A DNA stretch of 64,000 nucleotides from Moringa oleifera (GCA_021397835.1 JAJFZO010000229.1:2728001-2792000), one strand, 5' to 3'; numbered from the stretch's first letter, positions 13,401 to 26,014 are shown. Program-made: numbers and translations. Notes: generated from the sequence alone by a model not told the origin.

Positions 13401-14560
13401 TATCAATAATGATGTTGCATACCTTAGTACAAATAGTGCATCAGGTTCAAAAGATCTTGTGTCGTTGAGTGTTATTAAGTTTATTTGGGGCAAGCAAGAG
13501 TCATTAGATAATACACATCACTTCTCCTATGTTTCATTCTACAAACTCAGCACCATAAATTTCTTCATCAAAAACTTGTTCTTCATCACTACCGTCTTTT
13601 TTCTATAAAGTTAACAAATCTTCTGTTCAGACATTGATTTGAAAGATAGCCGATTGATTGCATCAAAAACACTTTTCAAGATTAGAGCGCACATAAGGAT
13701 CATTATTAATTCAATGTTACTGCTGGTTACTACTTTGGGTGTTAGATCGAATAGAGGTTTGAAGTATTATTTTGATACCGTGTTAAATTTTGAGTCGAAG
13801 AATGTGTTTTTGTTTTAATTACTGTTACTACTTAGAGTTGTTGACTCTTCTAAAGTGGAAAAAACTTCTTGATTTTGTCATTGAAAGTCAATCCAGAGAT
13901 GCACAATGGATCTGTTGATATAAGTTTTTACTTTTCATCACCAAATTAATTGCATCAGTTATAGTCCAAATCTCTTGAAGAGTAAGTCAGTCTTGAATAA
14001 TCATCTTTAGGCCTCTAATATAATGAGCAATTAATTGTTCCTCTATCTTAGGCAAATTAACCCATGCATTTAATCTGTAGAATTCTTTTGAATGATTGAC
14101 TTGTCGATAATTTTGATATTATTGATGTAAAAACTGCTCATAATCTGAAAAAAAAAATTGTCTTTGTAGTAATTACTTCATCTTAGGCCAAGTGCAAACA
14201 CACTGCTTTCCTTGATGTTGATGATTATATTAAAATTACTCCCACCAAGCAGAAGCTCCACCTTTTAACTTAGATGCCATGAGCATGACTTGGTTTTCTT
14301 CTAAAATATTCAAATAATCAAAAAAAAAATTTAATAGTTCTTACCTAATCGAGAAAATCTTTAATGTTTAATCGATCATCAAAACTTGGTAAATTTATCT
14401 TAATCTTAAATTCTTGAATGTATGGATCTTGATTTTTATCCTTAAAACAAAAATTTTCTTTTTTTTTTCAAATGAATAATTCAATCTTCATGGCTGCCTT
14501 TATTGAAAATTCTTCCAATCTTGACATCGAAAATCACCATCTCGAAAAGATGGAAAGGCA
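10422..14560 (-). pseudogene. Gypsy gag-pol polyprotein remnant
   Basis: Read on the minus strand, with many stops and frameshifts. Gag homology at about 14110-13970 (YRLNAWVNLPKIEEQL). Protease at about 13420-13310 with IIDSGSSENVVSKAL, keeping the DSG active-site motif. Reverse transcriptase at about 12720-12340 with [12 protein letters not shown] and the catalytic motif YFDDILIYS. RNase H at about 11770-11700 with VLFMDHQALKFINS. Integrase core at 11225-10956 with VVIDRFFKMAYFLPC and GIPHSITSDKD. A C-terminal tail lies at 10649-10398. The DD of the reverse transcriptase is intact, but the reading frame is too broken for any product. It is internal to the LTR pair above. Confidence 0.85.
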
Positions 14561-15062
14561 TCCCTAACATTAAACTCACCATCACACTACCATATAGAAG
14601 CTCCTCAGTTTTATCGTACGTAGACCCATAATGGAACATGCTTGTAAAAATTATGATTCATGACTGGTCCTACTTGAATTGAGGCTTCGTCATTAATTCT
14701 CAAGCCAATTTTAGGTTGGTATCGATCGTTATGGCTTGCCATAAGCTGCTTTTAAGCTTAGTTCAACAGGTGGTGAGGGTCTAGGTTACAAATCCATATG
14801 ATCTGAATTCTTTGGAATAAAATCTGTATGACTTAGGTCTTGTTGGCCATCATTCTTTATGTTACCGTGCTAATTTAGTCTTTACTCCATGAAATCACAT
14901 CTTTCTTCCATAGTCACTGCAGTCATCATCTCCATGAAATTGCGAAGGGTTCCATTGATCCTATCAAGTCGTTCGATCTTGTCTATTTGTCTTTCATTGT
15001 CGATTGCTTGTATCCCACTAGAATTATCGTCAATCGTCAGAATAAGGTAAAAATGGTTACTC

Positions 15063-15076
15063 TGATACCAATTTGG
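15063..15076 (-). other. Primer-binding site of the gypsy element (initiator tRNA-Met type)
   Basis: On the minus strand TTGGTATCAGAG lies just inside the 5' LTR. It is complementary to the 3' end of plant initiator tRNA-Met. Confidence 0.8.
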
Positions 15077-15387
15077 TGCAACAAAAGATTTGCTTCAAAA
15101 GAAAAGCAAAATAAAATTAAAGACCAAGCATGAAGGTTAAACTTTCAGAGAAATATTTGATAAGTTGCATTGAACTGAATTTATCCATTATAGTAAGTCT
15201 TTAAATAATGTAAGACAGTAAACTAAAATTAAAAAACGTAGAAAAAATAGGAAATTGACTTAGAGTAGAAATAAAAACCTAAAAAATAAATAAAAAACTT
15301 GAAAAAATAGGAACTGATTTAGACTAGAAAACTAAGATAAAATAGATATCTAATCAAAATATGACACTGTATTAATGCTCTTATGCA
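15077..15387 (-). repeat. 5' LTR of the gypsy element
   Basis: Direct repeat of 10076-10405 with the same edge blocks (TGCAACAAAA on the left, GACACTGTATTAATG on the right). The divergence between the two LTRs indicates an old insertion. Confidence 0.8.
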
Positions 15388-16805
15388 TGATGCAAATCAA
15401 CATATGAATGATGCATATAATGAGCTTGCTACTAATGTTAATGTAGAGGTTGAAGATTTGGATGATGTTATGGCTATGTTTTAAGGGTGATGGTGGTGAT
15501 GTTAATGTGAATGCTGATACTGATACTGATGTTGGTGTGCATGTTAGTGTTGATGTTTATATAGATGAGGATGAGAGGGATTAATAAATAGTGGCTAAGA
15601 AGTTAACATAAGGATGATATTATGTATAGTACTAATCCTAAAGTGTTTATGTACAACATGGAGGCTACTAGTTTTGCTAGGGTCAGTAATCTAGGTTTAA
15701 TGCTTTTGACATTGATTACTTTGAGGAACTTCATACTCCACTTGGCCCCCATGAGGATGGTAAGGATCAAAGTAAATGTGATTTAATACTATCATTAACA
15801 TGGCCAACTCAGAATTCAAGGCTAGTATGATATTTGGGTCGATTAATGAGGCGAGGGAGGTAGTGTTGAGTATGATGTTAGAGCAAGTTATAATATCATG
15901 TTTACGAAAAGTAAGGCAAATATATATTAAGTTATGTATAAAGATGGGTATGAATGGACTATATTGGTCTCCTAAGTAAGGAAAAACACAATCTTTTGTC
16001 ATTAAACTATCTACCAAAGACAAAGTTATAATAGATCTTTTCGTAACAAGTTGGTAAGTGTTAAACTGATTGCATATAAAAATACATGAACTTATTTAGA
16101 AAGGTATGAAGATATCTAATTTAATGGAGATGGTGATGGCAAATTTGTTGTGTGATGTATTTAGGGGAGTTTTAATTAAAATTAAGAAACTTAATATAAT
16201 GAAAATATATGGTTCTAAAGCACAACAGAGGATAAAAGACTATTATAAGGAAATTAAAACATAGAATCGAAAGAGTTTATTGATTTTGTATTTAGATAAA
16301 ATGACTCTTACATCAAACTATGTCTTTCAAAGAATCTATATTTGTCTAGGTGTAAAAAATAGATTTTTAGAAGTCTGTAAACTAATTAACAGTATACATG
16401 CTTGCCATTTGAAAGGAATGGTGCAAAGACAATTAATGGCCATTGTTTGTATTGATCCTAACGACAACACATATCCCATTGCATATGCAATGATTAATGT
16501 AGAGATTAAAGATAGTTAAAAAATTGTTTACTTAGTTTCTATTGGTAACTATGGCTCCATTAGGGTGCATGGATGGACATTTATGTCAAAGCAACAAAAA
16601 GTACCTCTTATAATTGAATAAATGTATGTAATTCTCTTTAACCATACCATGTAGTTTACTTGTAATTGGACTTAATGTATCCTACTCCAAAAGCCACAAC
16701 TTCTATTGAGTTCAACACAATAACAAGGAGACTAAAAACAGTAATGTGAAGGCTTATGAGTGGTTGTCCAAGATATTACTCAAGCATTGGTCGAGCATGT
16801 GTTCT
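15388..16805 (+). pseudogene. MULE transposase, catalytic region (broken)
   Basis: Degenerate plus-strand coding block. An acidic, Asn/Val/Asp-rich stretch lies at 15390-15590. The MULE catalytic region follows at 16280-16620, with ACHLKGMVQRQLMAIVCID, YPIAYAMINVEIKDS and WTFMSKQQK. A later piece is KAYEWLSKILLKHWSS (about 16755-16795). In active MULE transposases the first motif is D-G-C-H-L-K and the second I-S-D-R-Q-K. Here the aspartates are replaced (HACHLKG, SKQQK), so both visible catalytic acids are gone, besides several stops. The block breaks off where hAT sequence begins. Confidence 0.75.
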
Positions 16806-17439
16806 CAGGCAAATCTAATCAAGCTCAGCAATGGGTCGACTTAAGCCAACTCGAACCAAAAATTTATGATCCAAGCTTGATTCAACCCACTACATCATAG
16901 GTTTTTTAAATTAACGAATCGAGTTAAGCTTATCCATTTTAAAATATATAGCTCATGGCCTATCCACATGCTTAATTTGTTAGGCTTTATGTGGGTTATT
17001 TTTAGGTCTTAAACAAGTTTTATTTGACCTTTATATGAGCTTATTTTGGAGCTTAAATGGGATTTATATAGATTTTATGTATGTATATGTAGGCCTAGTA
17101 AAGGTATTACTATGTTTTATATACATACAAGTTAATATTTTATAAATTATATTACTTGTTAATTTTAAAATAGATAATATAAAAAACTATTTATACAATA
17201 TTAAATAAATAATTATATTTAATTAAATAGATATAATTTTGAGAAATTAATGTATCAGTACAAGATATATACATCATAACTAGATTGATACTTGCTTATT
17301 TATCAATCATATGCATTTTTCAATTTTGTTATCCAAATAAGTATATTTTTAAGTTAAAAAGATTACATAAAATTATATCTATTAAAACAACTTTTCATCT
17401 TCAAAAGAACTAGTATCATAAAATTCAACTTGACATATG

Positions 17440-18680
17440 TTGATATTTGCTAACTGTTTTGTCATCTATTAATTTTAATCTTGCATTGTATTTCATTATA
17501 TTGTTTATCAAGTCTTAACACTTCAAACATATAAGTATTTCAATTGTAAAAAATGCCAAACTCATTTTTCTGTCTGACAAAACTCGACCACCTACATCGA
17601 AAACAGATTCAAATGTTATGGTGAAAACAGGTACAGTTAGTATATAATGATCTATGATAGAAGGCAGAGGATACTTGTATCCTTGTGTTTTCCATTAAAC
17701 TAATATATTAAAATCATTATCTTCATCTTTCACTGAAGGTTGATCAAGACAACGTTTTAAATTTATTGCATTACTTGATAGTGTAGCACTTAATGAAGAT
17801 TTTTTGTGCTTTATTTAATTTGCAAATAAAATTTTAAAAATAAAAAAATAATGATTTTGAACTAAATAATGTATCTTTAAATAATCTATCAAGAGCAATT
17901 ATTTATTTATAATGATCATCAAATATCACCAATATATTATTTATAAAAGATAAAATAGTTCTTATTTTTTTGAATTATTATTATGTATTATCTCTAACCA
18001 TGATCGTAAATTTTCCATCTTATACCTAGGATTAATAACAACACAGCTATTAAAAATATTGCAAGTATATTTATAAAATATTTATCAATTTTTTTTCACT
18101 TCAGTTATTACATTTGAGAACATTTCTACCTTAAAATAGTTATTGAACATATAGTATATATTAGTTAGTTGAAGTAAAACTTGACAACTAATAGGATTAT
18201 ATACAAAACAAATTATTTTTTGCAGCAGTATCAAAAATCTCAAGAAAATCTCTAATAACATCTGCAACTTTTCAATCATAATTTGAAGTCTGTGTAATAT
18301 ATTGTCTACGTGAATCCTCTATATTAGAGATTTAATCCCTTTTGAATATCCTAGTTAAATTGTGTTTCTTTATAAAAGTAAATAGTTATTTTGCTCTAAC
18401 AATATAATTAATTAATGCAAAACATACAAATGATTTATCATATGAAAATGTGCTTAAATTACTAAATCGATCTTGACCTAATTATATAAAATTTTTAATA
18501 TTTACATTATTTTTATTTCAACAACTTTCTTGATGTTGTTTTAAATAGTTTAAACATCCAAGTTAAAAGTTTATCGCATATTTTACATTTTGCCCTTACT
18601 TTATTTTGGCCATCATTTACTTTTATTTGTACTCCATCAAAATAATTTCAAATAGAATATATCAATTTTCTACTAGATTT
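17440..18680 (-). pseudogene. hAT transposase remnant (BED zinc finger to dimerisation domain)
   Basis: Read on the minus strand. A BED-type zinc-finger start lies near 18640-18560 (NKVRAKCKICDKLLT). A middle region lies at 18279-18085 (YYMFNNYFKVEMFSNV). The C-terminal hAT dimerisation block is at about 17640-17525, where TVPVFTITFESVF runs into FDVGGRVLSDRKMSL and TIEILICLK. This order matches plant Ac-like / RICESLEEPER-like transposases. Numerous stops and frameshifts make it non-functional. The zinc finger keeps the first Cys pair, but I could not find its His pair. Confidence 0.75.
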
Positions 18681-19337
18681 TATATTAATATCATTGCTAG
18701 AACTAGATTAAGATGTATTATGAAAAGTTGAAGGAGGTGAACCTATAAATTATAAAATAACATCTATATTTACAAATTCATTTTGCCCACTACTAGTAAG
18801 GAAAAAAAAAAAACTCATACTATTATGATGTTCCATTTTTAAAAATGTTTAATTTTAACAAAAATATATAACAATAAATTAAAATATTCAACTAAAGAGT
18901 TAAAAAAAAACTTACTTGAAGAATTGAGAGAGATATTGAGAAGATTTAATGATATAAATTATAAAGAGAATATTGTAATTGTAAGTGATAAATTGAAAGA
19001 AAGAAAAAGAGTGTTTATAAAAGAAATTTTTTTCACCCATTACTTACATGATATTATCGTTACTCATTTTACTTATGCTACGCTCAACTACTATATATGC
19101 ATAATGCATCTTGAATATTGAATTGAATTTGAAAGGTAAAGTGTGTTGAAAGATTCTTTCACCATCTACGTATTACATGGCGGTAGGTAGAAAACTAAAA
19201 ATGCAACTTCATTACTTTAACACAACTTAGTGATTAAGACAACTCTTTACTTTTTTGTAGCAACTGATTTAGGTAATTAGCTATGTGGGCGAGATGAGAT
19301 CATGAGAGGCTTGAGAGGGATATTGTGTTATGGGCTC

Positions 19338-19361
19338 ATGCATGCATGCATGCATGCATGT
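19338..19361. repeat. (CATG)n tetranucleotide repeat
   Basis: About six head-to-tail CATG units inside the hAT element, followed by the related TCTGCCTGCC. Confidence 0.9.
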
Positions 19362-19509
19362 CTGCCTGCCCATCATTTGTCTTATTTTTTATTATAATAT
19401 TACAAATTTAATTTTTACCATAAATTTATAAAATAGAATGATATTAAATTTTTAAAAAACTTCAATTATACATAATATTAAAAATTTACATTTTAGATTT
19501 ATTTATATT

Positions 19510-19542
<33 letters not shown>

Positions 19543-20199
19543 CACACATTCAATCATATATTTTTATTCATATTATTTTTTATTTTATTTTTTAAAAAAT
19601 ATATGTGATTTCGACATTATAAAATTACATTACACATCAAAACAAAAAAATTAAAATATTTTTAAAGTACATTTATGTTCTTTCATTTGATCACAAAGTC
19701 TTATAACATTGTTCTCTAAACTTTTTTTTTTTTAATTTTCATTACATATTTAAGATTATAACACATGTTTAAAGCTATTTCAGCTTTCGGCTTACATTTT
19801 TATTGGTATAAGTTTTATTTATATAAATATTTTAGTAACAAATAATGATTATAAATTAACTTAATTACGCTTATCAAAATAAAACTTATTTATGATTTAA
19901 TTGGATGGGCCTAAATATAACCCATTGATTAGGTTTAATGGGTTGATCCAAAAATAATCTATTTATTGATCCTAACGAGCTGACCCAAATATAAATTGAT
20001 TATAATCTATTTTTAGTTCTAATGAACTGGTCCAAATATGATCTGATTGTGACCTAATGATTTACCTTAATGGGCTAACCCATCGAGTAACCCACTTCAA
20101 AATTTCAAGCCCTTGGTCGAACTCATTTTTGATTGGCCCTATTAATAAATAAACAGAGTTAAAACCTAATGGATCGGACTGTAAAATAGGGTGGCTTGT

Positions 20200-20900
20200 G
20201 TGCCATAGGCTAAATAATGAGGCTGAAACTTAAGTGTGACATGGTTTTAAACAATTCGGTTGAGATGTTTAATGCTTGCATGTGAAGGCGAGGTACAAGC
20301 TAATTTTACAATAATTGGATGAGATTAGTAATCACTTGATGAAGATGATCCATCTAAATGAGGATCCTATGCAAAAGTGTGATAGTTTTTTCATTTCAAA
20401 ATTAATATTATTATTTTAAAAAAGTTAAGGTTAGGTATAGATTTGTTTCATGTGTGACATACAAGATGCGGTCATGTAAGGAGTAATAGTTGTCGATTTA
20501 GGAAGAGTTGTAGTTGCAATAGGAGGATCCCACTAACATCATATGCAAGCATGCAATAAGTGCTATTTTTCTATATAAAAAAAGACCTAAGGATTATGTT
20601 GATGCCAACTACCATGCAAATAAATACCTTAGGTGTTATTCTTATTTAAGTAACCCATACAATGAGCCAAATTTCTGCCGAAAAATTGGGTTGAACCCAA
20701 TCTAGCCACCACCTATCAGAAGGCCACCTAGGAGGCCAAGAAACAAAAGAAAAGAGATACTGATAAAGCAACCAAAAATCCACATGTACAATATGTCTAG
20801 AAAAGATGTGTTTGTCAGATGCAGTCGATGTAAGTAAACTTACCATAATGCTTATTCATTCAAGGCCAAGTCAAAAAGGTATGTTTCAACCTAATTATTC
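20200..20900 (+). pseudogene. MULE transposase, C-terminal part with SWIM zinc finger (broken)
   Basis: Plus-strand decayed coding with several frameshifts. In order it shows KCDMVLNNSVEMFNAC (about 20235), then a SWIM-like zinc finger (a CSC-type pair near 20513, then CKHAISAI near 20560). Next come a KDYVDANYH-like and YLRCYS-like stretch, and a proline/arginine-rich tail PPPIRRPPRRPRNKRKE (about 20700-20750). That order (CD..LNN, SWIM, PP.RRPPGRPRK) is characteristic of plant MULE transposases. It joins the block at 16805 once the hAT element is removed. No intact product. Confidence 0.75.
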
Positions 20901-23342
20901 ATGGGTATAAAATGTAATCAAGAACGTTATATTCAAATTATTGTAAAAGGATAGGCAAGACAATGGCAACCAAGAAGTCTCATTGTGTTCGAAGTACTAA
21001 ATATAACCCCTCAACAAGTACTAAATGATATGTAATTGTGTTTTAAATTTTGTTTACATTGTCAATTTAGTTAATTAGTAGTTGCTATGGCAATTTTTAG
21101 TGAGACACATATATGCAGTGCTCATTCTATAATAGTAAATGACCCGATTTAGGTTCACCATAGTGGCAATGTAAGTAATAAAAAAGTTGGCATTGAATTT
21201 AATTTGTTACGAGTTTAATTTTGTGTTCAAGTTTACTTTTCATAGACTCTTTTGCAGGGTCAAGAACCATCGAATGAGGTATCAACATCTTTTGGGGAGG
21301 ATTCATTTTTAGGTAGTTTAATAATCTAATATCTACACTGGCAAAAATTAGAGCAACTGCACCAAGTATGTAATTAATCAACATATGGTATTTGTTATTC
21401 TTATGTGTTAAATTACACATTGATTTTATTTTGGTGATATTTTGATGCTAGATATGGTTGCAAAACCCCTTCAAATTGCTCCATTTTGCCACTCTTGCAA
21501 CTTCAATCACCCGTACTAACATCATATTACCACTAGATCTTCATTGCATGTAATGAGATCCAAAGAAATACTTAACAACCTAGACCAACACAATAACAAC
21601 ACAGATAAGGCATATATTAACCTTAACATTGAAATCATCCAGGCCTATATTAGTCATATCCTTCAAAGTCCCAACAACCACCACACTTATTTCAAAAAAT
21701 AGCAAAATAAAATAGAGCTTCCTAAGCTTTAATAGCTCAAGCCCTAACAATGTTCAGAGCAGTTACCCATGCTCTAGTAGCCCCAACAACATCCAGAGTA
21801 GCCATGTCCTAGTAGCTCCAACAACATTCAAAGTAATCCATGCCCTAGCAAAAGGTAGTAACCTTAATAGCATTGCCCAACAACATTCAAAATAACAAAC
21901 CCAAAAACATTTTAGGTAACAATCCTTATAACAGCACCAATAAATCTAGCCACTAATAACAATAAGCTAAGAGTTAGTTAGACCATGGACCAAGACTTCA
22001 TGATTTTAGATTCATAAGTGTTGGTGTGAAGAGGCATAAAAATTTGACAAAATAGATTATGAATGTTAAATGTGTATTGACATTATCAATGTAGGTGCAT
22101 TTTGTGATAGATTTGTGTTATAATGACATTTTGTTATTTGAAATTCTAGTATGACTGTATTTATTTTGATAAAGTGTAGATCTTGATCAATGTGGTATAG
22201 TTGTTTGTGGTGTTAGAGAATATCTTGGAAAGATGTCTTGAGAACAATATGATGTTAATTTTTCTAAAAAGTTAATGACACAGTGTTAGAATTATTGTTT
22301 TATATTACATATTTTAGAAGTGCTGGTTTTTTGGCTAATATTATGAAGGTGTAACAATATGACTTAAGTTTTATTCAAGATTAAACTGACTGATATATAA
22401 CTTATTAATAAAGATTGTACAAAATATAATCAATCAATGAATAACCATAAAACATAACTATTGATACATACGTCAAACTTTTTTATAATAATATTCTTAA
22501 CATCCATAAAATATTCTAATCCAACATAATCAAACATTCATATTCAATTTACATAATCACATCCATAGCATGTGTTCACAACCAACAACATTAAGCAAAA
22601 TATTTTCAAACCACATCAAATGACAACGATTCATAGAAATGCAGCTCATATTAATACACTATTTTCCCTCTTGCTTATTTCAAAAAGTCAACTCATCTTG
22701 CAACTTTCAGATTTAATTTAATAAGCTTGGTATAACTTGCATGCTTCAATTACATGTAATATCATCAAACCAAAAAAAATAGTCACTATACCCATGTTTC
22801 TATAGCAAAATAAAACCATATACCATTATTAATAAACAATCTGTCAATTAAGAAATATAACATATACATTAATATATAAATTAAGTATATCCATATGTTG
22901 TCTAGTCAACCCAATTGATTAAAACAACACAAGACATGTTATATAAAATTAACTAAAACATTAATTCAATATAGAAATATAAAACATTGGCAACCCAAAT
23001 AATTAAATATAGAAATTACGAACATTCTCAGATAAATTATATATTGTTACATCCTCAAACTCCATGTTCATTGCGTGTAATAATTTCACTCCATCACTTT
23101 ACTATTCATACAAATTTCTCATGCATATCAACCCAGTCATAAGATCTAATATTTACATATTATACAAGATTACGTATGAGCAGTGAAATTGAATTGCGTG
23201 ATTCATACAATGTAAGATTACATACATTTCAAAATGATGGAATTCTAATTGCATATTCAAAAATTACCTACATCGTAGCTCGACATTACATAAACATATA
23301 TTGTTATTTACATTACAAGCCAAATCCTAGTAGCATTTGACA
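20901..23342. other. AT-rich intergenic DNA, possibly MULE flank
   Basis: No intact gene seen. It may contain the 3' part of the MULE, but no terminal inverted repeat was recognised. The stretch at 21690-21905 is a decayed tandem repeat, listed separately. Confidence 0.4.
21730..21905. repeat. Decayed minisatellite, unit about 45-50 bp
   Basis: At least three imperfect units each contain CAACAACATYCARAGTA followed by CCATG-CCTAGTA or similar. They start near 21746, 21793 and 21825, and a fourth CAACAACATTCAAAATAAC lies at about 21880. The divergence shows it is old. Confidence 0.6.
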
Positions 23343-23819
23343 TTACATACTTTTGTAAAAAAAAAAAAAAAATACATAATGTATATTGTTATTGAAACAA
23401 ATAAGCTCTGCATGCATGCAAAAATTGATCTCACTTGTAGAAAAATAGATGAAAATGACAAATAAACTCATATTACATACAATGTTCTTATTGTAACTTG
23501 AAAAACTTCTCTCTGAAATTCTTATGGTCCATGAGATCTGTAATTTCGCCTTAACACCATAATCACATAAGGTAACATCAGATGACAAACCTTCACTCTC
23601 CATTGATTGAGTAGCTATAATTGGTTGATGAAACCTTTTCGATTGAGTTTCATTCCCTATGGATTTCACTTTCCAACTCTTTATTACTCCCCAAATCAAA
23701 GCTTCAAGAAACAAAAGATAACCAATTTGAAGTTTTCTCTCTAGGTTCTCTCTTCCCTTTCTTCGGGTTACATGCAAACTAAAGAAACTTTTTTGGTTGA
23801 AAGTAGAGGGAGTCAACAT
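23343..23819 (-). pseudogene. Decayed GRF-type zinc-finger-like ORF
   Basis: A 158-codon ORF on the minus strand. Its middle part, starting at the inner methionine MESEGLSSDV (about 23600), reads LCDYGVKAKLQISWTI then RISERSFSSYNKN. Plant GRF zinc fingers have the pattern C-x-C-G-x-x-A-x-x-x-T-S-W-T, then N-P-G-R-R-F, then a later C. Here the second Cys is Tyr and NPGRR is altered, so the zinc site is probably dead. A GTATGT splice-donor-like site follows the fragment near 23480. Most of the N-terminal 70 codons are probably 5' leader. GRF ORFs are often associated with transposons in plants, so it may be cargo of the nearby MULE. Weak call. Confidence 0.4.
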
Positions 23820-26014
23820 TGACTGACAAAATCACCTCATAATAAGGCTTAATTTTAATGTCATCTGGTGATGATTGGGATTAATTTGAATAAAATAAAT
23901 AAATTAAAATTTATTTGGATATTTTTTTGAAACCGAGGGTTTGTTTAGAGAATGATTAAGGATAAAAGTTAGAGTTTTATATGATCTTTACTCTAAAAAA
24001 TATTATATTAGATTATTTTTATTTTAAATTATTTTATCAATTATCTTGATTTTATATTTTTATTTTATCTATTTTTTAATGATTTATGTTCGGGTAAAAG
24101 CCACATTAAATGCTTAGGTTTACAATTTACCATCTTCCTCTAAAGACTTCTGAAAAGCTTTAAAACAAATATTGATATATCAATTTGGATGAAATTAAAT
24201 ATTATTAAAAAATTTAAAAATCAAGGATATATCTTTTACAATAAATTTTGACTTTAAATTTAAAAAAAAATCTTACCTTCAAAAAGAAATTGAAGTACTA
24301 TAAAATATTTTAAAAAAATTTATATCGTTAAAATTTAAAAAAAATTTAAAATTAATTTATGAGTCAAAAATTATTTAAATGTAAAAAATGAATTTGAAAT
24401 AAAGTTTTATATAATTTTTTGGGTCATTTTTCAGGCATATCAATGATAAAAATATCCTTAATTTTTTACAATTGTTTTAAATGAAAATCTAATTTGGATA
24501 CAATATATAGATGAAAATTTATTGGCAAATTCTTTTAAAAATCAAAGTAAAAAGAATAAATTTGGAGATTATATTATGTACATTTACTTTTTATGTTACT
24601 TCTGATCCAATGGTCAAGTCATGATTTGCCATATCTATATGTTTACGGCATGTAAACCATTTCTAGTATGCTTTGGCAAGTGAATTAGTGTAAGGAAGTA
24701 TGAACTAGTTTAAAGGCTTAAAATTGAACGTGTTAGTAGAATTCAAAATTTTTTTAGAAAAGAAATGAAAATTAATATATTAATCTTTTGAATTGAATAT
24801 TTTAACTAATGATAATCAATAATTTCAAATTTTATTTTTAAAAACTAATGACAATCCATAATTTCAAAAGAAAATTTCAACATTTCCTTATTTTTAATAT
24901 TAAAAAAGTAAGATTCCAAGTCGAAGTTTATCAAATAACCAAAACTACAAATTTATTGAAAAGGGATAACGTGTGTACTTGGGCTCAAAGTCCAGTCAAT
25001 TGGAGGCATTGCCAACTTCTAATTTCCATCAACTAATGACTGAATTACTCTTAGATCAGTTATCATATATATATATATACACACACATGTCCATGTAGTA
25101 TACTTGATCAAATTGGCTAAGTGGTATAAATGAATATACAAAGACAACAAAGATGTTAAAGTTAAATTGAGAAATGAGAAATAATTGTTTTTTTTTTTTG
25201 CATTTTTTTATTATTTTGTCTGCTGTAGAGAGACTTCAAAATTAAAATCACTGATGACTGAAATCAAAAGACTTCAGAATTGAAATAGCATGGACAAAGA
25301 TTTAACCAAGAAATATTAACTGGAGATGATGTTTGGTTTGAGTTCCCTCTTGGATTGAAATTATAAGTTCTTATATCGATGTCCTTGGAAAGTCTTTAAG
25401 TCAAATGTTAATGAACAGACAGATCATCAAAAACTACAAAACAACAGACTTGTCTCCAACTCCGTATCCTTACAGTGGTAATGTAAACATACTTTGGCAT
25501 TATGCAATTATATCACCAAGCTCTCATAATAATGCTATCAACCAGCAAGGACTTCAAAATCATAGTAATGCTTAAAATATTAACATTACATTTTCCTAAC
25601 AAATTCTTACTACAAATACATGCAAGTAAATATAAATTTTTTGTAATAATGTTAGCCGTAATAAATCTTTGTGGATTGTCCAACCTATTTGCAAAGATGC
25701 TTATTACCCTCCATAATAGGTCAACTACTGAAACAGCAGTTCTCCTTAGTTAATTATCTCAGAGCTTTAAAGCATATCTGACATAATTATCTACATCCCC
25801 AAAAGATGAAGCCCAAAAAATCACCAGAAGAGAGCAAGCACCCAAAGCCCCTCTGACATTTCAGAGGCTAAAAATGTGTCTACAATAAAGTAGGGGAAGC
25901 TCTGTATTAAGAAAAGTGAAGACATTGTATTTATATCCCCAAAACACCTGATAGGAAAGAGTAGAATTGCACTCATGACAGAGAAAATCACAGGCAAGCG
26001 TGCACCTTTCCTCC
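23820..26014. other. AT-rich intergenic DNA
   Basis: Nothing recognisable: short ORFs only, many homopolymer runs and a (TA)n(CA)n stretch near 25065-25085. The right part (25750-26014) is the 3' flank of the RFC3 gene. Confidence 0.5.

Larger units (their letters stand above)
10076..15387 (-). mobile_element. Ty3/gypsy LTR retrotransposon, degenerate, minus strand
   Basis: Two direct repeats of about 310-330 bp (10076-10405 and 15077-15387) flank a decayed gag-pol that reads right to left. The order is gag, protease, reverse transcriptase, RNase H, integrase; integrase last defines Ty3/gypsy. The 5' LTR is the right copy. Next to it is a primer-binding site for initiator tRNA-Met, and next to the left LTR is a purine-rich tract. 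It is inserted in the MULE. The flanks are TGATG-like on both sides but the target duplication is not exact. Confidence 0.88.
16806..20141 (-). mobile_element. hAT-family DNA transposon, degenerate, minus strand
   Basis: Inserted in the MULE between the HWS motif (about 16790) and the CDMVLNN motif (about 20230). Both ends are rich in scattered GGGTTGA / TGGGTTA / GGGCTAA-type units on either strand (16840-17050 and 19890-20130), typical of hAT subterminal regions. The proposed tips are CAGGCAAATC on the left and, inverted, TAGGGCCAATC on the right. I could not match an 8-bp target duplication, so the ends are approximate. Confidence 0.65.
9597..20900 (+). mobile_element. Decayed Mutator-like element (MULE), split by two later insertions
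   Basis: Plus-strand MULE transposase homology occurs in three blocks that read on from each other: 9597-10075, 15388-about 16805 and about 20200-20900. The gaps are filled by a gypsy element and a hAT element, both on the minus strand. The terminal inverted repeats were not identified, so the limits given are those of recognisable coding homology, not of the element. Confidence 0.75.
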
